Below, in pieces: positions 43,160-52,001 of a stretch of DNA of 64,000 nt. The DNA is from Suipraeoptans intestinalis. Lineage in GTDB: Bacteria > Bacillota > Clostridia > Lachnospirales > Lachnospiraceae. The stretch lies in the NCBI RefSeq assembly GCF_009696485.1, contig NZ_VULY01000018.1, positions 1,728,001-1,792,000 of the forward strand, given 5' to 3'. Both the position numbers and the translations under genes were made by a program. Under the pieces are notes generated by a model. It was not told the DNA's origin and ran no database searches. It saw only the letters and a program-made list of their open reading frames with translations. Numbering within the stretch: position 1 is the first letter of the stretch; the number at the start of each line of letters is the position of its first letter.

Positions 43160-45133
43160 ATGGGGAAAAATTTTTCAAAATTGATGGCGATCGGTTTATC
43201 AGCCTGTATCGTGGCAGCTTCAGTACCTGCTGCGGTCAGGGCTGAAAACGGACAGCAGGAAGTGGAAAGCGGGTATGGACAGGCGGAGGTTATCGTAAGC
43301 TCTTCGGCGGGGGACCGGTACAGACAACTGGAAAACCTGTCTTTTAAGAAAGCGGACGCCGCAGTCTATAAGAATTACCTGAAAGTAAACAGGAATGACA
43401 AAAGGCAGGAGTTTTTGGGCGTCGGCGGAGCCATGACAGAGTCTGCTGCCTATAATATTGCCAAGCTGAGTCCCGAAAAGCAGGAAGAGATTTTTGACGC
43501 TTATTTTGGCAAGGACGGAGCAAACTATTCCTTGACGAGATCCAGCATCGGGTCTGCCGATTTTTCGGTGAAGCAGTACAGCTACAATGACACGACCTAT
43601 CCGGATGAAAACCTGGAAGCATTCAATATACAGGGAGATAGGGATTATATCATACCGGCTTTACATAGGATTTTGGAAAGAAGACCGGATGTAAAATTTT
43701 TTGCCGCTCCCTGGGCGCCGCCGGCCTGGATGAAGAAGTCGGGCATCCGGAGAGGACAAACCGGTACGGCAGGACTGGGCATCATTGATAACTCGGTGCT
43801 GCCGCAATACTATCAGAGCTATGCGGATTATTTTGTGAAATACATTCAGGCATACAAGGAAGAGGGGATTGATGTGTATTCCCTTTCCATGCAGAATGAA
43901 AGTCAGAACAACCCGAAGTGGGAGGCTGCGACCTGGACCATCGATCAGACCGTTGACTTTGTGTCCAATTATCTGGGACCGACCCTGGAAGAAAACGGAC
44001 TGGCTCCGGAGCTTTTGATCTGGGACTGGGATAAGGGGAATGACCCTATGCACAAGGACGGATTTATCAAATTCAACGATGGGGTGCTGAGTAATCCCAA
44101 TGCGAGGAAATACATTGACGGGATCGCCTTCCACTGGTATGCGGGAGATATCTGGCATGAAATCGCGGGAAAGCCTATGTGGTCAGAGGACTTTTATTCC
44201 CTGGATGTAATCAGGGAAAAGTATCCGGATATAGACTTACACGCGACAGAAGGGTGTCAGGAAAAGGGCCCCTGGTTTGGAAGCTACGAACCGGCGGACA
44301 GATACACCTATGATATCCTGAAAGATTTTGAGCATGGGGTAAAAAGCTGGATAGACTGGAACCTGGTTTTGGATATGGACGGAGGCCCCACCCAGGGAGT
44401 GGTAAATCAATGCCATGCTCCGGTCATGACGGACGGAACCAGCGTTTACTATCAGCCGTCCTACTATGTATTAAAGCAAATAAGCAGGACCGTTCAGCCC
44501 GGAACCGTGTCCATTGGCTCTGTATCGGATCTGGATATCCCCAAAACTGTTGTGGAAGACAAAGAGGGGAATATTTCAGTTCTGATGGGGAATGTTACGG
44601 ATGATGCTATAAACCTGGAAGTCATCGACGAGGACAGAAGTGTTTCGGTTGAATTAAAGCCGCATTCTATCACAACTTTAAAATACAAAAACGATTATAC
44701 GCCCAGTGATGAAATCGTTATTCATGACATTGTAAGCGTAAGGCCGGCGGCAGCTACGGCAACAAGCTACGAAAGAAATCCCATCAAGAACTATCAGGCA
44801 GCATCGGCGATCGACGGAACGGACAGGACCAGGTGGGCCAGCGACTGGAAAGACAGGGAAAGTATCACCTTTGAATTGTCGGCAAGATCCATCATAACCG
44901 GACTTCAGATAAATTTTGAATGTGGATATGACGCCGGATTTGAGATCCAGGTTTCAGATGACGGAGTGAATTTTACCACCGTAAAATCCTTTGAAAAGGG
45001 GCAAAATGCCGATAGACTTCTGGATATCGAATTTAAACCGGTCATAGGGAAATACATCAGGATGCAGGGGCTGGAAAGAAATAACAGGTACGGGTACTCC
45101 ATCTATGAGGCACAAATCGCCGTAGGAAAATAG
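43160..45133 (+). CDS. Secreted GH30 glycosidase (glucosylceramidase type) with F5/8-type domain
   Basis: 657 residues from ATG 43160, preceded by AGGAGG. A signal peptide (MGKNFSKLMAIGLSACIVAA, cut near VRA-EN) is followed by the GH30 catalytic domain. LGVGGAMTESAAYN marks its N-terminus, acid/base Glu247 lies in MQNESQNNP, and nucleophile Glu364 in HATEGCQEKG. WIDWNLVLDMDGGP is also typical. From about residue 525 a discoidin/F5-8 type carbohydrate-binding domain follows (AASAIDGTDRTRWASDW..). GH30 enzymes hydrolyse beta-glucosides such as glucosylceramide or beta-1,6-glucans. No anchor is seen, so it may be released. A host or diet glycan is likely, but the substrate is not settled. Confidence 0.92.
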   Translation: MGKNFSKLMAIGLSACIVAASVPAAVRAENGQQEVESGYGQAEVIVSSSAGDRYRQLENLSFKKADAAVYKNYLKVNRNDKRQEFLGVGGAMTESAAYNIAKLSPEKQEEIFDAYFGKDGANYSLTRSSIGSADFSVKQYSYNDTTYPDENLEAFNIQGDRDYIIPALHRILERRPDVKFFAAPWAPPAWMKKSGIRRGQTGTAGLGIIDNSVLPQYYQSYADYFVKYIQAYKEEGIDVYSLSMQNESQNNPKWEAATWTIDQTVDFVSNYLGPTLEENGLAPELLIWDWDKGNDPMHKDGFIKFNDGVLSNPNARKYIDGIAFHWYAGDIWHEIAGKPMWSEDFYSLDVIREKYPDIDLHATEGCQEKGPWFGSYEPADRYTYDILKDFEHGVKSWIDWNLVLDMDGGPTQGVVNQCHAPVMTDGTSVYYQPSYYVLKQISRTVQPGTVSIGSVSDLDIPKTVVEDKEGNISVLMGNVTDDAINLEVIDEDRSVSVELKPHSITTLKYKNDYTPSDEIVIHDIVSVRPAAATATSYERNPIKNYQAASAIDGTDRTRWASDWKDRESITFELSARSIITGLQINFECGYDAGFEIQVSDDGVNFTTVKSFEKGQNADRLLDIEFKPVIGKYIRMQGLERNNRYGYSIYEAQIAVGK

Positions 45134-45268
45134 GAATAGGAAGAAGAAAGCGCTGGAAAGGCGGCAACCGGTTTCCGGGTTGTGGACTTTTGGGCTGATT
45201 TTGTGAAAGAAACACACTTTGTGCTGAAAATATAGCTGAAAACATAGACGATTGAGACAAGAATGCAC

Positions 45269-45297
45269 TTGCATATACATATATATGTAGCTATAAT
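45269..45297 (+). promoter_or_regulatory. Promoter of the sortase-anchored surface protein gene
   Basis: TTGCAT (45269-45274), 17 bases, TATAAT (45292-45297). A palindrome ACATATATATGT lies in the spacer. Confidence 0.6.
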
Positions 45298-45360
45298 CAT
45301 ATATAGTGAGATTATCGTGTTGACAGGTTATAACAAACACCAGCAAAGGAGAAAAAGGAT

Positions 45361-46671
45361 ATGAGGAAAAAGAGGCGTTTTTTGTATATGTTTTTCTGTC
45401 TATGTTTCATGTTTACGATGATGCCGGGAACAGCTTTTGCAAAAGAGGCGGATTTTGTTCCGCCGGAGACGGCTTTTAAGAACATGTACTACAAGGACGG
45501 AACTCCCGTGACGTGGCCAAAGGATGTAAAGTGGACGGCAGGAATCCCCTGGATGGATGAAATCCCTGAAATAGAAAAAGCGGATCCATTCCCGAGAATG
45601 GCGATTCCGTTTGAAGTGACGGGCGACATCGAAATTATGGGAGATACGGGACACGACAAGGTTTATGAGACAACGAAGGACAAAAAACTGGATGTAACCG
45701 GAACCCTCGATGTCAGAAGCATAAAAGAGGCGATAGATTATCTGAAATTCGCGGAAGACTACTACGAAAGAAATAAACCGGTGGATTTGGGAGAAACGCA
45801 GTCCAGCTTCATTACAACGCTTACGTTGCCGGAAGGGATTTTGGAGTTCCCGGATGAATTGGTAGAGGGATCTACGGTTGTGTTTTCGGGCGCTAAGGAT
45901 GTATTCAAAGTAAGCAAGATCCAAAAAGTCGGAAATTCTGTCAGGGTGACCTTCACGCTTGCAGAAGGGATTGATACATTTGAAAAATTGCATGAAAAAA
46001 TCACATCTGTGGATGACACTTTGAAAATTACGATAAAAGGAATTTCCGTCGGAAATGAAGCGAAATACGATACCAATTATACGATAGCCGGTAACACCGG
46101 AGGATATATGTATGCAAGGATCATCCCGGAATATAATGCGGCGATGTATATGGTATATTACACCCGACAAACGCCTGACGGAAAGGACTTTGTGGAAAAC
46201 GAAGAGGATATCACATTTACCTTAAAGGTAAAGCAGCTGAATAAAAAAGTGACCTTTATAAGCGAAGAGAAGGAATACGCTGTAGTGGATGTGGAGTATG
46301 GCAGTTCCATTGACAAGGATGTGATGCAGGATCAGTCCATGCCAAAGGATCCAACGAGGGAAGGCTATGTATTTAAGGGATGGAATACAAAAGCCGATGG
46401 AAGCGGAACCGCATTTACCGGAGAAACGGTAGTAACAGAAGATCTGTCCGTATATGCGATCTATGAAAAGAAAAGTGATGAAAAAATCGTTACACCTGGT
46501 AACGGCGGCAGCGAGAACAAGACGCAGAAGAAGGCTCCCGACCATGTTGCGAGACCGAAAGCACCAAAAACAGGAGACGGCAACAGTAGCGTGCTTCTTG
46601 TAACGCTGATGCTGGCAGCGGCAGGCAGCTTTGTCGGTGTAAGACGGCAAAGAAATAAAATACCATCTTGA
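45361..46671 (+). CDS. Sortase-anchored surface protein with InlB B-repeat-like domain
   Basis: 436 residues. Signal peptide MRKKRRFLYMFFCLCFMF.. cut near AFA-KE. The middle region is beta-rich without a recognised domain. Residues about 295-370 form one flg_new/InlB B-repeat (VDVEYGSSIDKDVMQ..REGYVFKGWNTKADGSGTAF). A short Lys/Pro-rich spacer leads to APKTGD, a hydrophobic helix and a RRQRNK tail, the sortase signal. It is the second APKTGD-type protein in this window. Probably involved in contact with surfaces or host, as B-repeat proteins often are; the ligand is unknown. AAAGGAGAAAAAGGAT precedes the ATG. The region downstream holds the FMN riboswitch. Confidence 0.88.
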   Translation: MRKKRRFLYMFFCLCFMFTMMPGTAFAKEADFVPPETAFKNMYYKDGTPVTWPKDVKWTAGIPWMDEIPEIEKADPFPRMAIPFEVTGDIEIMGDTGHDKVYETTKDKKLDVTGTLDVRSIKEAIDYLKFAEDYYERNKPVDLGETQSSFITTLTLPEGILEFPDELVEGSTVVFSGAKDVFKVSKIQKVGNSVRVTFTLAEGIDTFEKLHEKITSVDDTLKITIKGISVGNEAKYDTNYTIAGNTGGYMYARIIPEYNAAMYMVYYTRQTPDGKDFVENEEDITFTLKVKQLNKKVTFISEEKEYAVVDVEYGSSIDKDVMQDQSMPKDPTREGYVFKGWNTKADGSGTAFTGETVVTEDLSVYAIYEKKSDEKIVTPGNGGSENKTQKKAPDHVARPKAPKTGDGNSSVLLVTLMLAAAGSFVGVRRQRNKIPS

Positions 46672-46696
46672 AATACCCTATCTGATAGGGTATACT
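46668..46696 (+). promoter_or_regulatory. Promoter of the FMN riboswitch-ribU unit, with palindromic spacer
   Basis: TTGAAA (46668-46673), overlapping the previous stop codon, 17 bases and TATACT (46691-46696). The spacer is the perfect dyad ATACCCTATC-T-GATAGGGTAT (46673-46693). Confidence 0.75.
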
Positions 46697-46718
46697 GAAT
46701 GCAGAAAACAGTTAAAGA

Positions 46719-46842
46719 AATTCTTCGGGGTAGGGTGCAAGTCCCAACCGGCGGTATAGTCCGCGACCTGTCGTCATTTGACGGCGGCTGATTTGGTGAG
46801 ATTCCAAAACCGACAGTAAAGTCTGGATGAGAGAAGGATTGT
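46719..46842 (+). promoter_or_regulatory. FMN riboswitch (RFN element)
   Basis: The RFN consensus is present in order: CTTCGGGGTAGGGTGCAAGT, CCCAACCGGCGGTATAGTCC, GCGACCTG, GACGGCGGCTGATTTGGTG, CCAAAACCGACAGTAAAGTC and TGGATGAGAGAAGGAT. It binds FMN; the ribU riboflavin transporter gene follows, as often seen. Confidence 0.97.
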
Positions 46843-46875
46843 GCATTATAAGTGTTACCTATATTGTACGATGAG

Positions 46876-46905
46876 ATCCCCCGATACAGATCGGGGGATT
46901 TTTTA
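46876..46905 (+). terminator. Expression-platform terminator of the FMN riboswitch
   Basis: ATCCCCCGAT and ATCGGGGGAT pair perfectly around ACAG and are followed by TTTTTT. Confidence 0.95.
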
Positions 46906-47020
46906 TTTCACAGGATGCAATTTCCCGTGAAATAAAAAATGCTTCGCCGGGATTTCACTGCGCCGACAGGGAAGCGGATCGCAAAAGCAATCCGCCACAG
47001 GTGCAGGATCCTGCGGGAGA
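46906..47020 (+). repeat. Dispersed intergenic repeat, copy B
   Basis: Begins TTTCAC..GTGAAA, then an A tract, ATGCTTCGCCGGGAT, TTCACTGCG and internal hairpins such as GCGGAT/ATCCGC. The first 60 bases match copy A at 3463. It sits between the riboswitch terminator and ribU. Confidence 0.6.
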
Positions 47021-47074
47021 AAACCTTTGGGAGATTTCTTTTACAAACCAAACAAATGTAAAAGGAGAGAAAAA

Positions 47075-47701
47075 ATGAGCACAAACACTACAATGAAAGC
47101 AGGACAGGAAAAAAGAAGCAATGTAAAGATGATGGCGCAGATCGGGATGCTGGCGGCGATCTCGACGGTGCTGATGTTTTTCGAGTTCCCCCTTCCGTTT
47201 GCTCCGTCATTCTATGAATTGGACTTTAGTGAAGTACCGGTATTGGTAGGATGCTTTTCCATGGGACCGGCGGCAGGCGTCGTGATCGAGTTTTTGAAGA
47301 TCTTGCTAAAGTTTGCCCTGAAGGGAACCATGACGGCCGGAGTGGGAGAAGTGGCCAACTTTGCCATCGGATGCAGTCTGGTGCTGCCGGCGGCTTGGAT
47401 CTACAAGAGAAAAAAGACCAGAAAGCAGGCGGTTTGGGGGATGGTAGCAGGAACTATCTGTATGGCGATAGTCGGAGGTCTGCTAAATGCCTTCGTTCTT
47501 TTGCCTACCTATGCCAAGGCTTTTGGAATGCCGATGGAAGCGCTGATCGAAATGGGAAGCAAGGTCAACGGTAAGATCACAGGGCTGTCTACCTTTATTT
47601 TGCTGGCGGTGACGCCTTTTAACCTGTTCAAGGGCGTGATCATTTCCACCATTGTTCTTTTGATTTACAAAAAAATCAGTCCGATTTTGAGAATGCGGTA
47701 A
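47075..47701 (+). CDS. ribU: Riboflavin ECF transporter S component RibU
   Basis: 208 residues from ATG 47075, preceded by AAAGGAGAGAAAAA. About six membrane helices. The family motif IGMLAAISTVLMFFEFPLPFAPSFYELDFSEVPVLVG is the RibU N-terminus, with PAAGVVIEFLKILLKF and GVGEVANFAIG following. RibU binds riboflavin and works with the EcfAT module. The FMN riboswitch upstream confirms the substrate class. A longer upstream frame start at 47027 lacks homology. Confidence 0.95.
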   Translation: MSTNTTMKAGQEKRSNVKMMAQIGMLAAISTVLMFFEFPLPFAPSFYELDFSEVPVLVGCFSMGPAAGVVIEFLKILLKFALKGTMTAGVGEVANFAIGCSLVLPAAWIYKRKKTRKQAVWGMVAGTICMAIVGGLLNAFVLLPTYAKAFGMPMEALIEMGSKVNGKITGLSTFILLAVTPFNLFKGVIISTIVLLIYKKISPILRMR

Positions 47702-47740
47702 ATCTGTGTTATAATGGGGGAAGTGAAGGAGGGGACGAAG

Positions 47741-48271
47741 ATGCCGATCGAGACAGAAATCAAGATGGACGGAGACAGCATGGGAGATTTTATGATCTAC
47801 CATATTTACACCAGCGGTTCCGGGATCGTGATCCTGGTGCTGGGGATCCTGAATATCAGCTTTGGAATCGCATTCCTGATGAAAGGAAAATGGGGGATGG
47901 CAGTTATTTTTCTCGTGCTGGCAGCCCTGGTTTTCGGGATCTTCCCCTGGCTGATCCGACGTAAAGTAAAAAAGCAGATGGAAAGGGCGAAGCATCTGAC
48001 AGAGCCTATCCGGTACATTTTTCAGGAAGACGGGATAGAGACCATTACAGCGGCCGACCGGGGAAAGGCCTCCTGGAAAAAGTTCAGGAGAGTAGTCTGG
48101 CGCGGACGGGTATTGATCCTTTATGATGATAAACGGCAGGCGATCCTGTTGCCGGTGGAACAGGTGAAGGAGCAGCTGCCTGCTGTGATAGAATTGCTGC
48201 GCAGGAAGCTTCCGGCGTCGGAGATCAAGATACCGGCATCCAAGCTGGCAGCCCTGAATAAACAGGGATAG
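47741..48271 (+). CDS. YcxB-like membrane protein
   Basis: 176 residues from ATG 47741, because AAGGAGGGG lies 7 bases upstream; the earlier ATG at 47714 has no site. Two close N-terminal membrane helices (GIVILVLGILNISFGIAFLM and WGMAVIFLVLAALVFGIF), then a soluble domain with GKASWKKFRRVVWRGRVLILYDDKRQAILLP, the YcxB-like (PF14317) hallmark W..F.......L...... LP. Function unknown. Lies between ribU and tsaE on the same strand. Confidence 0.8.
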   Translation: MPIETEIKMDGDSMGDFMIYHIYTSGSGIVILVLGILNISFGIAFLMKGKWGMAVIFLVLAALVFGIFPWLIRRKVKKQMERAKHLTEPIRYIFQEDGIETITAADRGKASWKKFRRVVWRGRVLILYDDKRQAILLPVEQVKEQLPAVIELLRRKLPASEIKIPASKLAALNKQG

Positions 48272-48359
48272 AGCCTTCCGGGCAACGGACAAAAGGCAGT
48301 GCCCCGGAAGCATTGCCGCCGGAACATAAAAATGACAGGAGACAGGGAAGGGCGCATAG

Positions 48360-48785
48360 ATGGAAGTGGAAAGCAGAAGTGAGCGGGACACCGTTGAACT
48401 GGGCAGATCGCTGGGACGTCAGGCAAAACCGGGTCAGGTGTTTACTCTGACAGGAGACCTGGGAACAGGCAAGACGGTGTTTACGAAAGGAATGGCGGAA
48501 GGATTGGGGATCACAGAGACGGTCAGCAGTCCCACCTTTACCATTGTGCAGGTGTATGAAGAAGGGCGTTTGCCCTTCTATCATTTTGATGTTTACCGGA
48601 TCGGGGATGTGGAGGAAATGGACGAGATCGGGTTTGAAGAATACATTTACGGAGAGGGGGTCAGCCTGATCGAATGGGCGGACCTGATCCGGGAGATTCT
48701 CCCCGCGCACTACACGGAGATCCGGATCGAAAAAGATCTGGAAAAAGGATTTGATTATCGGAGGATACAGATATGCGAATATTAG
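48360..48785 (+). CDS. tsaE: tRNA t6A biosynthesis ATPase TsaE
   Basis: 141 residues. P-loop GDLGTGKTVFTKGMA, then SPTFTIVQVYEEGRLPFYHFDVYRI, EYIYGEGVSLIEWA and a short end, all diagnostic of TsaE (YjeE). It stimulates the TsaB-TsaD complex that makes N6-threonylcarbamoyladenosine on tRNAs reading ANN codons. The tsaB start is inside this gene (13-base overlap), which ties their expression. Confidence 0.97.
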   Translation: MEVESRSERDTVELGRSLGRQAKPGQVFTLTGDLGTGKTVFTKGMAEGLGITETVSSPTFTIVQVYEEGRLPFYHFDVYRIGDVEEMDEIGFEEYIYGEGVSLIEWADLIREILPAHYTEIRIEKDLEKGFDYRRIQICEY

Positions 48786-49510
48786 CATTGGACAGTTCCG
48801 GACTGGTGGCCGGTGTGGCGGTTGTGGAGGCGACGGCCGGACAGACGCTGACCTTGTCGGAATTTACGATTCACTACAAGAAAACGCATTCAGAGACGCT
48901 GCTTCCCATGATCGACCAGGCGCTTCGGATCCCGGGGATCGACAAAGCGTCTCTGGACGCCATTGCAGTTGCGTCAGGGCCGGGATCCTTTACGGGGCTT
49001 CGTATCGGAGCCGCTACGGCAAAAGGGCTGGCCTCGGTTCTTGCCATTCCCATTCTTCCGGTTCCGACCCTGGAAGGGCTGGCATGGAATCTGTGGGGAA
49101 GCGACGGTCTGATCTGTCCCATCATGGATGCCAGACGCGGACAGGTCTATACCGGAATCTATGAGATAAAAGAAGGGAAGCTTCAGACGATCCGGAAGCA
49201 GGACGTACTGGAGATCCAAAAGCTGGGAGAGCAACTGAAGCAGCAGCATAAATGCGTGACATTTCTGGGAGACGGAGTTCCTGTTTTTCGGGGAATCCTG
49301 GAACAGTGGCAGAAAGAGGGACTGCAGATCCGTCTGGCGCCCGGACATCTGAACCGGCAGAGGGCGGCATCCGTCGGCATTCTGGGACTGACCTGCCTGG
49401 AAGAAGGAAAGGCGGTCAGCGCGGCAGATTTCAGGCCGGATTACCTGAGGCTGTCTCAGGCAGAGCGGGAAAGGAAGGAGAAGAGGGAGCATGATCCGAT
49501 TTCAAAATGA
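48773..49510 (+). CDS. tsaB: tRNA t6A biosynthesis protein TsaB
   Basis: 245 residues, an actin-fold scaffold of the TsaD family lacking catalytic metal ligands. Motifs: MRILALDSSGLVAGVAVVE, HSETLLPMIDQAL, IAVASGPGSFTGLRIGAATAKGLA and MDARRGQVYTGIYE. TsaB dimerises with TsaD. Overlaps tsaE before it and the aldolase gene after it (20 bases). Confidence 0.96.
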   Translation: MRILALDSSGLVAGVAVVEATAGQTLTLSEFTIHYKKTHSETLLPMIDQALRIPGIDKASLDAIAVASGPGSFTGLRIGAATAKGLASVLAIPILPVPTLEGLAWNLWGSDGLICPIMDARRGQVYTGIYEIKEGKLQTIRKQDVLEIQKLGEQLKQQHKCVTFLGDGVPVFRGILEQWQKEGLQIRLAPGHLNRQRAASVGILGLTCLEEGKAVSAADFRPDYLRLSQAERERKEKREHDPISK

Positions 49511-50525
49511 TTACGGGGAGGGAGCACATCCGTTGCTGTTGAAAAGATTGGCAGAAACCAATATGGAGCAGACGGAAGGCTATGGAGAGGACAGATACTG
49601 CCGGCAGGCAGCACAGAAGATCAAGGAACAATGCGCCCTGAAAGAGGGGGAGGTACACTTTTTCGTAGGAGGCACCCAGACGAACCTGACGGTGATCGGA
49701 TCGGTGCTGCGCCCGCATCAGGGAGTGATCGCAGCCGACACCGGGCACATTCAGGTACATGAAACAGGTGCGATCGAGGCGCTGGGACATAAGGTGCTGA
49801 CGGTACCGGAGCAGGATGGGAAGTTGACGGCAAAACAGGTGGAAGAGGTCTGTGACAGACACTGGAAGGATGCGAGCAGGGAGTATACGGTACAGCCGGG
49901 CATGGTCTATCTCTCTCATCCGACAGAGTGCGGAACCCTATACACCAAAAAAGAGCTGGAGGAGTTGTCGGCAATCTGCCGCAGGAGAGGACTTCCTCTG
50001 TTTCTGGACGGGGCCAGACTGGGCTATGGATTGACGTCTCCGGCATCTGAGCTGACGCTGGCGGACATTGCAGGATTGACGGATCTGTTTTATATTGGCG
50101 GAACGAAGGTGGGAGCCCTGTTTGGAGAGGCGCTGGTGATTACCCGTCCTGAGCTTGCCAGAGATTTTCGCTATCTCATAAAGCAAAAAGGGGCGCTTCT
50201 TGCAAAAGGGCGGCTACTTGGTCTGCAGTTTGATACGCTGTTCACCGATGAACTGTATTTTAGGATCTCCCAAGAGGCGGTAGAAAAGGCGCTTTTGCTA
50301 AAAGCTGCCTTTTTGAAAAAGGGCTATTCCCTTCGCTATGATTCCTACACCAATCAACAGTTTCCGATTCTTCCCGAAAAAGACCGGAAAAAACTGGAAG
50401 AAACTTATGGATTTACTTTTTGGGAAGAAATGGGAGAAGGAAAGAGTGCTGTCCGGTTCTGTACCAGTTGGGCGACAACAGAAGAAGCCATCCGCCAACT
50501 GGTGGAGGACATAGAGGCTCTTTAA
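49491..50525 (+). CDS. Threonine aldolase family PLP enzyme
   Basis: 344 residues, fold type I PLP enzyme. MIRFQNDYGEGAHPLLLKRL is the usual opening, GGTQTNLTV forms the phosphate-binding loop, and LYTKKELEEL and LFLDGARLGYG contribute to the pocket. The PLP Lys is in FYIGGTKVGALFGEALV. Low-specificity L-threonine aldolases split threonine to glycine and acetaldehyde; some members act on other beta-hydroxy amino acids. It overlaps tsaB by 20 bases and precedes rimI. Threonine is also the t6A substrate, so the placement may be meaningful or may just be operon packing. Confidence 0.9.
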   Translation: MIRFQNDYGEGAHPLLLKRLAETNMEQTEGYGEDRYCRQAAQKIKEQCALKEGEVHFFVGGTQTNLTVIGSVLRPHQGVIAADTGHIQVHETGAIEALGHKVLTVPEQDGKLTAKQVEEVCDRHWKDASREYTVQPGMVYLSHPTECGTLYTKKELEELSAICRRRGLPLFLDGARLGYGLTSPASELTLADIAGLTDLFYIGGTKVGALFGEALVITRPELARDFRYLIKQKGALLAKGRLLGLQFDTLFTDELYFRISQEAVEKALLLKAAFLKKGYSLRYDSYTNQQFPILPEKDRKKLEETYGFTFWEEMGEGKSAVRFCTSWATTEEAIRQLVEDIEAL

Positions 50526-50583
50526 GGAAGACCCCTTGCATGATCCGGAAATAAGAAATGAAAAAGAAGGCAAGAAAAAGCAG

Positions 50584-51090
50584 ATGGAATGGATGGAAAG
50601 ACCGGATCCGGAAGGGATCCGGATCGCAGAACTAAAAAAGGAAGAGCTTCGATGGGTGGCAGAGCTGGAAGAACAGATTTTTTCGGACAACTGGACGCTT
50701 TCGGGGCTGGCGGAAATGGCAGGGCAGGACCGGGTGATCTCCCTGGGACTCTGGCTGACAAAAGAGCGGGAGAAACAGCCGGAAAAGAAGCTGGTGGGAT
50801 ATGGGATCGTCTGTACCGTGTTGGACGAGGGAGACCTGGTGCGGCTGGCTGTAGATAAGAGGCATCGGCAGAAAGGCAGGGGGAAGCTTCTGCTGGCAGC
50901 CCTGGAAAAGGCCTGCCGGGACAAGGGTGTAAGGGCCTTGTATCTGGAAGTCAGGCAGAGCAATGCACCTGCCAGAAGTTTTTACCACAGGGCAGGATTT
51001 CAGGAAGAAGGAATTCGCAGAGGGTTTTATGACCATCCGAAGGAGGATGGGATTTGCATGAAGAAGATACTGGGAGGAAAAGAATGTTAG
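50584..51090 (+). CDS. rimI: Ribosomal-protein-alanine N-acetyltransferase RimI
   Basis: 168 residues from ATG 50584; the longer frame starts at a TTG with no site and adds residues without homology. GNAT fold: EEQIFSDNWTLSGL, the acetyl-CoA loop LAVDKRHRQKGRGKLLLAAL and YLEVRQSNAPARSFYHRAGFQEEGIRRGFY, typical of RimI. It acetylates the N-terminal Ala of ribosomal protein S18. rimI commonly sits in t6A operons, as here. Overlaps the RNase Z start by 7 bases. Confidence 0.88.
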   Translation: MEWMERPDPEGIRIAELKKEELRWVAELEEQIFSDNWTLSGLAEMAGQDRVISLGLWLTKEREKQPEKKLVGYGIVCTVLDEGDLVRLAVDKRHRQKGRGKLLLAALEKACRDKGVRALYLEVRQSNAPARSFYHRAGFQEEGIRRGFYDHPKEDGICMKKILGGKEC

Positions 51091-51992
51091 ATGTATGTTT
51101 GCTGGGAACCGGCGGTATGATGCCGCTTCCCTATCGGTGGCTGACGTCTCTGATGGTCCGCTACAATGGAAGCAGTCTTTTGATCGACTGCGGAGAAGGG
51201 ACACAGATCGCCATCAAGGAGAAGGGGTGGAGTTTTAAACCTATTGATGTGATCTGCTTTACCCATTATCATGGAGATCATATCAGTGGACTGCCGGGGC
51301 TTTTGCTGACGATGGGAAATGCAGACCGGAGAGAACCTCTGACGCTGATCGGACCGAAGGGGCTGGAAAGAGTCGTGAACGCCCTGCGGGTGATTGCGCC
51401 GGAGCTTCCTTTTTCCATCCGATTTATAGAACTGACGGAGCCGGAATCGGAGCTGTCTTTGAACGGCTACCGGCTGAAAGCATTCCGTGTCAGCCACAAT
51501 GTAACCTGTCTGGGCTACTCGGTAGAGATAGACCGGGCGGGAAAATTTGACGTGGAGAGAGCAAGAATGGCGGAAATTCCGCAGAAGTACTGGGGAATCC
51601 TGCAAAAAGGCGAGACGGTGGAAGCAGAAGGGCAAAGGTATACTCCCGATATGGTTCTGGGTCCGGAAAGAAAAGGATTAAAAGTGACATACTGCACGGA
51701 TTCCAGACCGGTAGACGCCATCTGGAACAATGCAAAAGAGGCGGACCTGTTTATCTGCGAAGGCATGTACGGAGAGAAAGAGAAAGAAAAAAAGGCGAGA
51801 GAATACAAGCACATGACTTTTTATGAGGCGGCGCAGCTGGCAAAAAAGGCGGAGGCAAAAGAGTTATGGCTGACACATTACAGCCCGTCCCTGACAAGGC
51901 CGGAGGACTATATGGAGGAAGTACGGGAGATATTTCCCAATGCCATCGCGGCAAAAGACGGAAGAACCAAAGAATTGGTCTTTGAGGATTAG
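51084..51992 (+). CDS. rnz: Ribonuclease Z
   Basis: 302 residues from ATG 51084 (GGGAGGAAAAGA upstream). Metallo-beta-lactamase fold with FTHYHGDHISGLPGLLLTMG (HxHxDH zinc motif), LIDCGEGTQIAI, later His (KAFRVSHNVTCLGY), Asp (TYCTDSRP) and HYSPSLTRPEDY. RNase Z cuts the 3' trailer of tRNA precursors, needed here because the tRNA-Gly in this window does not encode CCA. Lies between rimI and tsaD. Confidence 0.95.
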   Translation: MLDVCLLGTGGMMPLPYRWLTSLMVRYNGSSLLIDCGEGTQIAIKEKGWSFKPIDVICFTHYHGDHISGLPGLLLTMGNADRREPLTLIGPKGLERVVNALRVIAPELPFSIRFIELTEPESELSLNGYRLKAFRVSHNVTCLGYSVEIDRAGKFDVERARMAEIPQKYWGILQKGETVEAEGQRYTPDMVLGPERKGLKVTYCTDSRPVDAIWNNAKEADLFICEGMYGEKEKEKKAREYKHMTFYEAAQLAKKAEAKELWLTHYSPSLTRPEDYMEEVREIFPNAIAAKDGRTKELVFED

Positions 51993-52001
51993 AGGAGCAT
52001 T

